Shown here: one piece after another, positions 23,619 through 31,569 of the stretch | Layout: every line of letters begins with the position of its first letter | Position numbering within the stretch: the first letter of the stretch is position 1 | Source: an uncultured Prevotella sp. | GTDB lineage: Bacteria; Bacteroidota; Bacteroidia; Bacteroidales; Bacteroidaceae | Length of the DNA stretch: 64,000 nucleotides | Reading direction: 5' to 3' | NCBI GenBank assembly: GCA_937895845.1 | Contig: CALBLK010000042.1 | Location: 124,001 to 188,000, forward strand | Made by a program: the position numbers and the translations under genes | Notes under the pieces: generated by a model | Databases searched by the model: none | What the model was told of the DNA's origin: nothing | The model's input: the letters and a program-made list of their open reading frames with translations, nothing else

Positions 23619-25538
23619 ATGATGACTAGAAACCTGAAGCTTTCCATCCTCCTTGCGCTGTCGCTGCCCGCCGCCCTGCGCGCCGCGGCGGGCACGCCGC
23701 TGCTCAGCCTTCCGGCCGACACGGCCGCCCTGCGCACCCACCTCTGCCAGCCCCGCGCCTTCGCCCCCGTGCCCCGCGCCGGAAGCCCCTTCTGGCGCGA
23801 CTCCGTGCCCGCCGCCATCCGCCGGAGCTACATTAAATACGGTGAGACCCACGCCGGCAAGGTGTGGCCCTCGCTGCGCGCCACCCTGTTCGCCGAGTTC
23901 AAGGCCAACGGCAACCGCACCCGCTTCGAGCGGCACACCTTTGACAAGCGCCGCCAGCTGGCCGCCCTGGCGATGGCCGAGGTGGCCGAGGGCAAGGGCC
24001 GCTTCGTGCCCGACATTGCTGACGGCCTGTGGAGCCTCATGGATGAGAGCTGGTGGGGGCTGCCGGCCCACTATGGCACGGCCCTGCCGCGGGCGGAAGA
24101 CCAGAGCGTGGACCTGTTCAACGCCGAGACGGCCGCCCTCGTGGCCTGGGCAGCCTACATGTTCAGGCCCGCCCTCGACAGCCTGTCGCCGCTCATCTGC
24201 AAGCGCGTTGACAGCGAGATTGAGCGCCGCATGCTGCGCCCGGCCCTCAAGGGCGACTACTGGTGGAAGCGCGCCGGCATGAACTGGAACCCCTGGATAT
24301 GCTCCAACTGGCTGGCCTGCGTGCTCTTCTGCGAGCGCGACCGCGACCGCCAGCTGGCCGCCGTGAAGCAGATCATGATGTCGATGGACACCTTTGTCAG
24401 GGCCTATCCCGACGACGGCGGCTGCGACGAGGGGCCCGACTACTGGGACCGCGCCGCCGCCTCGCTCTACGACTGCATGCGGCTGCTGTCGCTGGCCACC
24501 GGCAACCGCCTCGGCTGGGGCGGCCACGCCAAGGTGAGGGCCATGGCCGCCTATGCCTACAAGACCTACATCGGCAACGGTTACAGCGTCAACTTCGCCG
24601 ACGCCCACTCCAACCGCATGGTGCACAGGCTCAACGTTGTCTACCCCATGGCCCTCTACCTGGACGACAGCGTGCTGCGCGGCTATGCGGCCTACTTGGC
24701 GCAGAGCACCCACTTTGACACTGCCGCCGCCACGCTCTACGACGGGAGCGGCAACTATCCCGTGCTGGGCCGCGAGCTGCTGTTCCTGCCCGCCGCGCGG
24801 CGGCTGCTGGCCGAGCAGCCGCGCGAGCCGCTGCTGGCCGACACCTGGCTGCCCCGCCTGCAGGTGATGACCGCCCGGCGCGGCCCGCTCTTCGTGGCGG
24901 CCAAGGGCGGGCACAACGACGAGAGCCACAACCACAACGACGTGGGCAGCTTCGTGGTGTATGCCGGCGGCGAGCCGCTGCTGGCCGACCCCGGCGTGGG
25001 CGAGTACACCTCGATGACCTTCAGCGGGGGCCGCTACGCCATCTGGACCATGCAGTCGCAGTATCACAACCTGCCCCAGGTCAACGGCGCCGACCAGCGC
25101 AACGGCCGCTCCTATGCCGCCAGCGACGTGAGCTACCGCCCGGGCCGCCTGTCGCTCAACCTCGCCGGCGCCTATCCGGCCGGCGCGCGCATTGACCGCT
25201 GGCAGCGCACCGTGGCCATCAGCGGCGGCCGCAGGCCGCGTGTCACGCTGACAGACAGCTACCGGCTCGACACCCTCGCGGCCCCCGTGCGCCTGATGTT
25301 CGTCACGCCCTGCACCCCCCAGGACGACGGCAAGGGCTGCGTGACCCTTGGCGCCCACACCCTCCGCTACGACCCGCGCGCCATTGCCGGCGTGGAGGTG
25401 GAGAGCCTCGCCCCGAAGATGGACGCCCACTTGCAGCGGATGTGGCGACGCCCGCTCTACCGCGTGGTGATGACCGTGGCCGGAAAGGCCGGCGAGAGGG
25501 GCGCGGTGAAGCGCCACCTCACGTTCACCGTAGAGTGA
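23619..25538 (+). CDS. Heparinase II/III-family secreted enzyme
   Basis: 639 residues, signal peptide at residues 1-25 (ILLALSLPAALRAAAG). An N-terminal alpha/alpha toroid (residues about 50-390: WKRAGMNWNPWICSNWLACV, the NWNPWIC and DEGPDYWDRAAASLY motifs) is followed by a C-terminal beta-sandwich with GHNDESHNHNDVGSFVVYAG near residue 430, the His/Asn motif that marks heparinase II/III-like proteins. Such enzymes are polysaccharide lyases or related hydrolases acting on uronic-acid glycans. The exact substrate is unknown; there is no SusC/SusD pair or sulfatase nearby to indicate one. Divergent from the xylan operon and 586 bp upstream of a GH35 gene with its own promoter. Confidence 0.82.
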   Translation: MMTRNLKLSILLALSLPAALRAAAGTPLLSLPADTAALRTHLCQPRAFAPVPRAGSPFWRDSVPAAIRRSYIKYGETHAGKVWPSLRATLFAEFKANGNRTRFERHTFDKRRQLAALAMAEVAEGKGRFVPDIADGLWSLMDESWWGLPAHYGTALPRAEDQSVDLFNAETAALVAWAAYMFRPALDSLSPLICKRVDSEIERRMLRPALKGDYWWKRAGMNWNPWICSNWLACVLFCERDRDRQLAAVKQIMMSMDTFVRAYPDDGGCDEGPDYWDRAAASLYDCMRLLSLATGNRLGWGGHAKVRAMAAYAYKTYIGNGYSVNFADAHSNRMVHRLNVVYPMALYLDDSVLRGYAAYLAQSTHFDTAAATLYDGSGNYPVLGRELLFLPAARRLLAEQPREPLLADTWLPRLQVMTARRGPLFVAAKGGHNDESHNHNDVGSFVVYAGGEPLLADPGVGEYTSMTFSGGRYAIWTMQSQYHNLPQVNGADQRNGRSYAASDVSYRPGRLSLNLAGAYPAGARIDRWQRTVAISGGRRPRVTLTDSYRLDTLAAPVRLMFVTPCTPQDDGKGCVTLGAHTLRYDPRAIAGVEVESLAPKMDAHLQRMWRRPLYRVVMTVAGKAGERGAVKRHLTFTVE

Positions 25539-25597
25539 CCCCGCCCAAGCCCTCGCCCTGGCAGGCCGCAGCTTTTCCGCCGGCCGGCTGCGGCAGA

Positions 25598-25706
25598 CTT
25601 CCCATACGGCCACTCCCGGCTTGCCATACGGCCTGTTCCGCCCTGCGGAACAGGCCGTTTTGCGTGCCCATACGGGCCGTTCCGCAGGGCGAAACGGACC
25701 GTATGG
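25598..25706. repeat. Divergent ~22-bp tandem repeats, array B
   Basis: Five units of 21-22 bp, read on the minus strand: cores CATACGGTCCGTTTCGCC, CGGAACGGCCCGTATGGG, CAAAACGGCCTGTTCCGC, CGGAACAGGCCGTATGGC, CGGGAGTGGCCGTATGGG. The period is two helical turns. Because units mix both orientations of a GGCCGT motif, local hairpins are also possible. It starts 60 bp after the heparinase-like stop codon. The rest of the 25539-26124 gap holds the GH35 promoter and leader. Confidence 0.7.
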
Positions 25707-25886
25707 CGTGACAGGACGGCCCCGGTTGCGCGCCGGGCGCGCAACGCCGGCCTTTGCCAACCCCACTTCCGCACCTTTTCTCCTGGCGGTCATGCAGCAT
25801 TGGACCGCCGGCGCGATTTTTGAAAACCCTGAAAACGATTTTTGAAAATCCTGATGAAAGGAACACCTGTTTTAATTAAAAATATG

Positions 25887-25894
25887 TATATTTG
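25887..25894 (+). promoter_or_regulatory. -7 promoter box of the GH35 gene
   Basis: TATATTTG, followed by TG, matches TAnnTTTG in an AT-rich patch. It predicts a leader of about 225 nt before ATG 26125. Confidence 0.6.
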
Positions 25895-25970
25895 TGCTGT
25901 CCTATGCCAGCAGCGTGCCCTCGCTTCAGCTGAAAAGAGCCGGCAAGTCATGCCTGGACAAGGGCGAAGA

Positions 25971-26042
25971 CCGATGGAATGGGCGATAATCGCCAGAGGA
26001 AAAGACGCGAAAATTGTGGAAGACTGCCGATGGAATGGGCGA
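25971..26042 (+). repeat. 16-bp direct repeat in the GH35 leader
   Basis: CCGATGGAATGGGCGA occurs exactly at 25971-25986 and 26027-26042, 56 bp apart, within the predicted 5' leader of the beta-galactosidase gene. It may be a pair of regulatory sites or an RNA element. Confidence 0.6.
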
Positions 26043-26124
26043 AAAACAGCCGGAGCAGCAGGAAAGGCTTTCTATAGCCCGAATATAGAGTTACAATAGC
26101 CTAAACATAACAAAATCAAACCCA

Positions 26125-28500
26125 ATGAGAAAATCAAATGTCTTTGCGGCGGGGTGTCTGTTGGCCGCGCTGCTGGCCCTCGCTCCGCTCGCCACCCGTG
26201 CAGCCTCCAAGGGCCGTGACTTCACGGCGGGCCGGCAGACCTTCCTGCTCGACGGCAAGCCCTTCGTGGTCAAGGCCGCCGAGTTGCACTACCCCCGTAT
26301 CCCCCGGCCCTACTGGGAGCACCGCATCAAGCTGTGCAAGTCGCTCGGCATGAACACCCTGTGCCTCTACGTGTTCTGGAACATCCACGAGCAGCGCGAG
26401 GGCCAGTTCGACTTCACCGGGCAGAACGACGTGGCCGCCTTCTGCCGCCTGGCCCAGAAGAACGGCATGTATGTCATCGTGCGCCCCGGCCCCTACGTGT
26501 GCGCCGAGTGGGAGATGGGCGGCCTGCCCTGGTGGCTGCTCAAGAAGAAAGACATCCGCCTGCGCGAGCAAGACCCCTATTTCATGGAGCGCGTGAGGCT
26601 GTTCGAGCAGCAGGTGGCGCGGCAGCTCGCGCCGCTCACCGTCCAGCGCGGCGGCCCCATCATCATGGTGCAGGTTGAAAACGAGTATGGCTCCTACGGC
26701 GAGGACAAGGTCTACGTGGGCGCCATCCGCGACATGCTGCGCCAGGAGTGGGGCAAGGACGTCGCCCTGTTCCAGTGCGACTGGGCGAGCAACTTCACCA
26801 AGAACGGCCTCGACGACCTGGTGTGGACGATGAACTTCGGCACCGGCGCCAACATTGACGAGCAGTTCCGCCGCCTGGGGCAGCTCCGCCCCGACGCGCC
26901 CAGGATGTGCTCGGAGTTCTGGAGCGGCTGGTTCGACAAGTGGGGCGCGCGCCACGAGACCCGCCCCGCCGACAAGATGGTGGCCGGCATCGACGAGATG
27001 CTGTCAAAGGGCATCTCGTTCAGCCTCTACATGACCCACGGCGGCACCTCGTTCGGCCACTGGGCCGGCGCCAACAGCCCCGGCTTCGCCCCCGACGTGA
27101 CCTCCTACGACTATGACGCGCCCATCAGCGAGTGGGGTGGCACCACCCCCAAGTACGACCTGCTGCGCCAGACCCTGCAGAAATATGCCGGCGGCAAGCT
27201 GCCCGCCGTGCCCAAGGCCGTGGCCCCGGTGATTGCCGTGCCCGAGTTCGGCCTCACCGAGTTCGCCCCCATTGCCAGCGGCGTCCGGGGCGCGCGCCAC
27301 AGCGCCACGCCCCTCACCTTCGAGGAGATGGACATGGGGTGGGGCGCCATGCTCTATACCGTCACCCTGCCCGCCACCGAGGGGCCGGCAGTGCTCAGGG
27401 CCGACATTCACGACTACGCCCGCTACTTTGTCAACGGACGCTTCGTGGGAAAGACCGACCGCGTGAAGCACGAGAAGAGCGTCACCCTGCCGGCCCTGCG
27501 CAAGGGCGACCGCCTGCAGATTCTCGTGGAGGGCATGGGCCGCATCAACTTCGGCCGCGCCATCAAGGACCGCAAGGGCATTGTGGGCGACGTGACCCTG
27601 AGCGCCACCTCGGGCGGCCACCTGCTGACCTACACCCTGCGCCAGTGGCAGATGCAGACCATCCCCGACGACTATGCCACGGCAGCGCGAGCCCTTGGCG
27701 CCGCCAAGGCCGGCAGCCGTGCCGGCGGCGACCTCACCGACGGCCCCGGCTACTACCGCGGCTGGTTCGACCTGAAGAGGGTGGGCGACACCTTCCTGAA
27801 CATGGAGAGCTGGGGCAAGGGCCAGGTTTATGTCAACGGCCACGCCGTGGGCCGCTTCTGGCAGATAGGGCCGCAGCAGACCCTCTACGTGCCCGGCTGC
27901 TGGCTGAAGAAGGGCCGCAACGAGGTGGTGGTGCTCGACCTCATCGGCCCCGAGCGCGCCGTCTGCGCCGGCCTGGCGCGCCACCAGCTTGACAAGCTGC
28001 AGCCCGAGCGCACCGGCCTGGCCGGCAGCGCCACGCCCGCCGCAGCCAAGGTCAAGGGCCAGCGCCCCGACCTCGCCAAGCTCACCCCCGCCGCCACCGG
28101 CACCACCAAGGCCGGCAACGGCTGGCAGACCATCACCCTTGACAAGCCCGCCACGGGCCGCCACCTCGCCATCGAGTGCCTGTCGGCCCACGGAGGCGGC
28201 CAGACGGCCGCCATCGCAGAGCTGTATGCCGTAGGCACCGACGGCAAGCGCATGAGCCGCGAGGAGTGGACCACAGCCCACGCCACCAGCGAGGACATCG
28301 ACGGCGGCAACCATTCGGTAGACAAGGTGTTCGACCTGCAGGAGTCAACCTACTGGCAGAGCCGGCCCGGCACCGGGTGGCCCCACCTCATCGTGATTGA
28401 CCTTGGCGCCGAGCGTACGGTCAAGGCCGTAGACTACCTGCCGCGCGCCGAGGCCGGCGCACCCGGCAGCGTGGCCCGCTACAGGGTGTTTGTCTATTGA
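26125..28500 (+). CDS. Beta-galactosidase, glycoside hydrolase family 35, with F5/8-type C-terminus
   Basis: 791 residues with signal peptide (VFAAGCLLAALLALAPLATR; an internal Cys could make it a lipoprotein but the lipobox is poor). GH35 TIM barrel at residues about 30-350: LHYPRIPRPYWEHRIKLCKS, PGPYVCAEWEMGGLPWWLL, acid/base Glu in VENEYGSYG at residue 187, nucleophile Glu in MCSEFWSGWFDKWG at residue 264. Then two jelly-roll domains (FLNMESWGKGQVYVNGHAVG, then RFWQIGPQQTLYVP). The last about 120 residues (STYWQSRPGTGWPHLIVIDL) are a discoidin/F5/8-type sugar-binding domain. It removes terminal beta-galactose from glycans in the periplasm or at the surface. Length fits Bacteroidales GH35. 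Confidence 0.95.
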   Translation: MRKSNVFAAGCLLAALLALAPLATRAASKGRDFTAGRQTFLLDGKPFVVKAAELHYPRIPRPYWEHRIKLCKSLGMNTLCLYVFWNIHEQREGQFDFTGQNDVAAFCRLAQKNGMYVIVRPGPYVCAEWEMGGLPWWLLKKKDIRLREQDPYFMERVRLFEQQVARQLAPLTVQRGGPIIMVQVENEYGSYGEDKVYVGAIRDMLRQEWGKDVALFQCDWASNFTKNGLDDLVWTMNFGTGANIDEQFRRLGQLRPDAPRMCSEFWSGWFDKWGARHETRPADKMVAGIDEMLSKGISFSLYMTHGGTSFGHWAGANSPGFAPDVTSYDYDAPISEWGGTTPKYDLLRQTLQKYAGGKLPAVPKAVAPVIAVPEFGLTEFAPIASGVRGARHSATPLTFEEMDMGWGAMLYTVTLPATEGPAVLRADIHDYARYFVNGRFVGKTDRVKHEKSVTLPALRKGDRLQILVEGMGRINFGRAIKDRKGIVGDVTLSATSGGHLLTYTLRQWQMQTIPDDYATAARALGAAKAGSRAGGDLTDGPGYYRGWFDLKRVGDTFLNMESWGKGQVYVNGHAVGRFWQIGPQQTLYVPGCWLKKGRNEVVVLDLIGPERAVCAGLARHQLDKLQPERTGLAGSATPAAAKVKGQRPDLAKLTPAATGTTKAGNGWQTITLDKPATGRHLAIECLSAHGGGQTAAIAELYAVGTDGKRMSREEWTTAHATSEDIDGGNHSVDKVFDLQESTYWQSRPGTGWPHLIVIDLGAERTVKAVDYLPRAEAGAPGSVARYRVFVY

Positions 28501-28513
28501 GAAACACATGGAC

Positions 28514-28566
28514 GGCAACAGGCGAGGGGGCCTCTGCGTTTGGCAGAGGCCCCCTCACTTGTTGCC
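28514..28566 (+). terminator. Terminator-like hairpin after the GH35 gene
   Basis: GAGGGGGCCTCTGC (28524-28537) pairs with GCAGAGGCCCCCTC (28543-28556), extended by GGCAACA (28514) pairing with TGTTGCC (28560). There is no U tract, so termination is likely but not certain. Confidence 0.65.
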
Positions 28567-28670
28567 ATACCGAGCGGCCGGACTTCTCGAATTGTGTTAA
28601 ATTCGTCTTGATTTCTACCGAATTCGAATAAAAAGTCGTTTTCTTACGATAAGAAATAGTAATTTTGTAG

Positions 28671-28678
28671 CCGCTAAA
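28671..28678 (+). promoter_or_regulatory. -7 promoter box of the T9SS cargo cluster
   Basis: TAATTTTG matches TAnnTTTG and is 111 bp upstream of ATG 28789, in AT-rich DNA. It probably starts transcription of the gene at 28789 and perhaps the two that follow. Confidence 0.6.
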
Positions 28679-28788
28679 TGATTCAGGACTAAACGGCACG
28701 TCAATCCATTCCAATATAAATGATGACGCAGACTTAACCGTACATTATTAAATAAAGCACCAACTTAAATAAACCAAACAACACTTAA

Positions 28789-31371
28789 ATGCTTATGAGA
28801 AAAGTTCTACTTTCGGTCATGATGCTTGCAGCCGCCGGCACCGGCTTGGCCCAGACCAAGGATTCCCCGCTCACGATGACTGAGGGGGAGAACAGCTATG
28901 CGGTGAACGCCACCCAGGCCACCGTCTATTGGAAATACACCGCGGGCAAGGACGCGCTGGTCACCCTGAAGGGGGCGAGCGGCGATGCGGGCAGTACCTA
29001 TGTGAACAAGATGTCCCTGCTGAAGCCCGTCACGGGCGCCGCTGCCGACAGCGTGGAGCTGGTGAGCACCGCCAGTGACAAGAACTACAACAAGATGGTG
29101 GCCGTCAAGGCCGGCGACGTGGTGCTGGTGGAGAGCAGCACCTACGGGAGTGACGCCTCGAAAACCCGTGCCGGCTTTACCGTAGAGGCCGACACCGACG
29201 TGCCCGGCATCGGGACAGGCCTGTCCGAGAGCACCCCGCTGGTGATTGTCAGCGGCAAGACACAGTTCATCGGCGACCAGACGGCAAGCGGCGTCCAGGC
29301 CATGTACCTCACCTATACCGCCACCGAGGACGGCCTGCTGACCATCGTTCCGGCGGGCTACCCCAACAGCATCACCGTGAACGGCACCCCCGCGTCGACC
29401 AGTTACAGTGCGGTTCACAGCCGCAACGAGCTGTCGGTGAGCGTCACCGCCGGCCAGACCTACAACATCCGGTGGAGCATCTACGGCGTGACCATTGTCA
29501 CCTCGGAGCTGACCCATCCCGAGCCCGGCTCTGTTGACATGCCGTTCCAGCTGGTTGCCGGCGACAACGAGGTGCCCGCAGAGAAGGGCGTCTACTACTA
29601 CACCGTGACCCCCGGCAAGACCGGCTACGCCGTGTTCGGCAGCGACAGCGGCATCCCCGGCGGAAAGGTCGAGGCCTATGCCAGCCAGAGCGACCTGGCC
29701 TACAACCGGGTGCTGGCCTCTTCAGAGCAGGGCGAGCTTGCCCTCCGCTTCGAGGTGACCAGCGCCACGGCACAGTACTACCTCAAGGTGACCAAGGTCG
29801 AGGACACCGATGAAAGCCAGGTGTGGACCTATGCCTGCGAGGACTACAAGCAGGGCGAGAAGGAGAGCAACCCCATCGAGGTGGCCAGTCTGCCGGCCAG
29901 CGGCCTGAGCGCCCCGCAGGGCACCACCTACTACCGCGTGACCGTGCCCGCCGGCAAGGTGGCCTACCTTGTGGCCGAGGCCACGGCAACCGTGAGCAGC
30001 GCCGCGACCACCATCAAGATCTATCCCGAGGGCCAGAGCTGGAACAGCGTGAGCGGGCAGCAGTCGGCCAAGGCCGAGGCCGATGGCGGGGCGGCCGGCG
30101 CCAAGTACATGGTGTGCGTGAGCAACGCCGAGGGCGCAGCCCTCGCCTTCAGGCTCTATCTGGAGGACATCAGGAAGGGCGACCTCATCACCAACCCCCT
30201 CACCGCCCAGCAGGGCAGCAACACCATCGACCGCGACGGAACCGTGTACTACCAGTACACCGCCTCCAAGGACTGCAAGCTCGTGGTGACCACCACGCCC
30301 AACATGACGCTCGAGTTCCCCAAGGGGACGCAGAGCTGGAGCGGCACATACGACTGCTACAAGAGCGGGCTCGACTACACCCTGTATGTCGAGCAGGGCG
30401 TGACCTACATCATCACCGTGAAGGGCGCCGCCGAGTTTGACGACCTCACGCTGGCCGAGGTGGACTTCGCCGCCGGCGACACCCGCGAGCTGGCCATCGC
30501 CGTTGAGGGCGGCAAGTACACCATGGACAGCAAGGCCCCCGTGTGCAAGTGGATCAAGTATGTGGCCCCGAAGGACGGATTTGTCACCGTGGCGAGCGAC
30601 GCCGAGTACAACCCCGGCGGCAGCGGCCTGAACATGAACATCGCCGTGAACGGCGGCTATGCCATCCCGATGGTGTCGAGCGGCGCCGACTACACCCCCG
30701 TGTTCAAGTCGGAGGTGAGCGTGAGCGAGGGTGACACCGTCTATGTGCAGATTACCGGCGGCGTGGCTGCCGAGGGCAAGGTCATCACCTTTGCCGTGCG
30801 CGACGCCGGCCCGGCCGAGACCTGCGCCACCGCCATTGCCATGGAGCTGACGGAGAGCTACACTGTGCCGGCGCAGAACTCGTCGGCCAACTACTGGCTC
30901 AAGGCCCACCTGGCCTCCGGCGACTACATCATCAAGTCCTCGGCCAGCATCTCGGGCTACAGCTACCAGGGCCTTGACAACGCCAAGAGTGACATCTCGA
31001 TGGGCTATCTCGGCTTCAGCAACTATGACTACGTGACAAGCCAGACGCTCGACTACTACATGGTGCGCCTCACCGTGAGCAGCGAGGGCGACTACTACTT
31101 CCGCCTTGGCTCCAACTACTCCGACGCCGTGGTGAGCATCGGCCTGGCCTCCGTGGGCACAGCCATCAGCGCTCCCACTTCCGGCACGGCCCTCAGCGTG
31201 GCCGGCAGCCAGCTGAACGTCACGGCCGACGGCGCCGACGTGGCCGTCTACAGCCTCTCAGGCGCACTGGTGGCCGGCGGGCGAGTGAACGGCACGGCAT
31301 CCATCCGCCTGGACAGGGGCCTGTATGTGGTGAAGGTCAACGGCAAGGCCACCAAGGTGACGGTGAAGTAA
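28789..31371 (+). CDS. Large secreted protein of seven PPC-like repeats with T9SS sorting tail
   Basis: 860 residues, signal peptide MLMRKVLLSVMMLAAAGTGL (start could also be ATG 28795). The body has seven copies of a beta-sandwich unit recognisable by a xYYxYTAxKDGxxxV strand pair: TVYWKYTAGKDALVTLKG near residue 45, MYLTYTATEDGLLTIVPAG near 171, VYYYTVTPGKTGYAVFG near 267, TYYRVTVPAGKVAYLVAEA near 380, VYYQYTASKDCKLVVTTT near 486, KWIKYVAPKDGFVTVASD near 586, and NYWLKAHLASGDYIIKSS near 701. The spacing is 95-127 residues. This resembles pre-peptidase C-terminal (PPC) domains. The C-terminus (YSLSGALVAGGRV, RGLYVVKVNGKATKVTVK) is a type A T9SS sorting domain. No catalytic domain is seen. 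The next gene is an M6 protease. Function unknown; surface adhesion is possible. Confidence 0.75.
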   Translation: MLMRKVLLSVMMLAAAGTGLAQTKDSPLTMTEGENSYAVNATQATVYWKYTAGKDALVTLKGASGDAGSTYVNKMSLLKPVTGAAADSVELVSTASDKNYNKMVAVKAGDVVLVESSTYGSDASKTRAGFTVEADTDVPGIGTGLSESTPLVIVSGKTQFIGDQTASGVQAMYLTYTATEDGLLTIVPAGYPNSITVNGTPASTSYSAVHSRNELSVSVTAGQTYNIRWSIYGVTIVTSELTHPEPGSVDMPFQLVAGDNEVPAEKGVYYYTVTPGKTGYAVFGSDSGIPGGKVEAYASQSDLAYNRVLASSEQGELALRFEVTSATAQYYLKVTKVEDTDESQVWTYACEDYKQGEKESNPIEVASLPASGLSAPQGTTYYRVTVPAGKVAYLVAEATATVSSAATTIKIYPEGQSWNSVSGQQSAKAEADGGAAGAKYMVCVSNAEGAALAFRLYLEDIRKGDLITNPLTAQQGSNTIDRDGTVYYQYTASKDCKLVVTTTPNMTLEFPKGTQSWSGTYDCYKSGLDYTLYVEQGVTYIITVKGAAEFDDLTLAEVDFAAGDTRELAIAVEGGKYTMDSKAPVCKWIKYVAPKDGFVTVASDAEYNPGGSGLNMNIAVNGGYAIPMVSSGADYTPVFKSEVSVSEGDTVYVQITGGVAAEGKVITFAVRDAGPAETCATAIAMELTESYTVPAQNSSANYWLKAHLASGDYIIKSSASISGYSYQGLDNAKSDISMGYLGFSNYDYVTSQTLDYYMVRLTVSSEGDYYFRLGSNYSDAVVSIGLASVGTAISAPTSGTALSVAGSQLNVTADGADVAVYSLSGALVAGGRVNGTASIRLDRGLYVVKVNGKATKVTVK

Positions 31372-31409
31372 CCGCATGCCAGACACACGCTCGCGTGCAG
31401 AGACACACA

Positions 31410-31455
31410 GGGCGTTTGGGCTCTCCCCCGCAGGAGGTTCAGACGCCCTTTCCTT
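31410..31455 (+). terminator. Possible weak terminator between T9SS cargo genes
   Basis: GGGCGTTTG (31410-31418) pairs with CAGACGCCC (31440-31448) with one G-U pair and a 21-nt loop, then TTTCCTTTG. No -7 box was found between it and the next gene, so it may attenuate transcription without fully stopping it. Confidence 0.45.
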
Positions 31456-31569
31456 TGAACCCGAACCGCTCACCCGACCGAAACAGGCGATGGCAAATGA
31501 ACCAGAAACAGGAAGCCTGCGACGGAATCCAACCAGAACACCAACTTATCAATTTTTACAAGCATCAAT

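Noticed and set aside
22605..25793. Very long open frame on the minus strand opposite the heparinase-like gene and into the symporter
   Set aside because: High-GC mirror frame: low-complexity Gly/His/Arg/Ala composition, no domain, and it overlaps clear genes on both sides.
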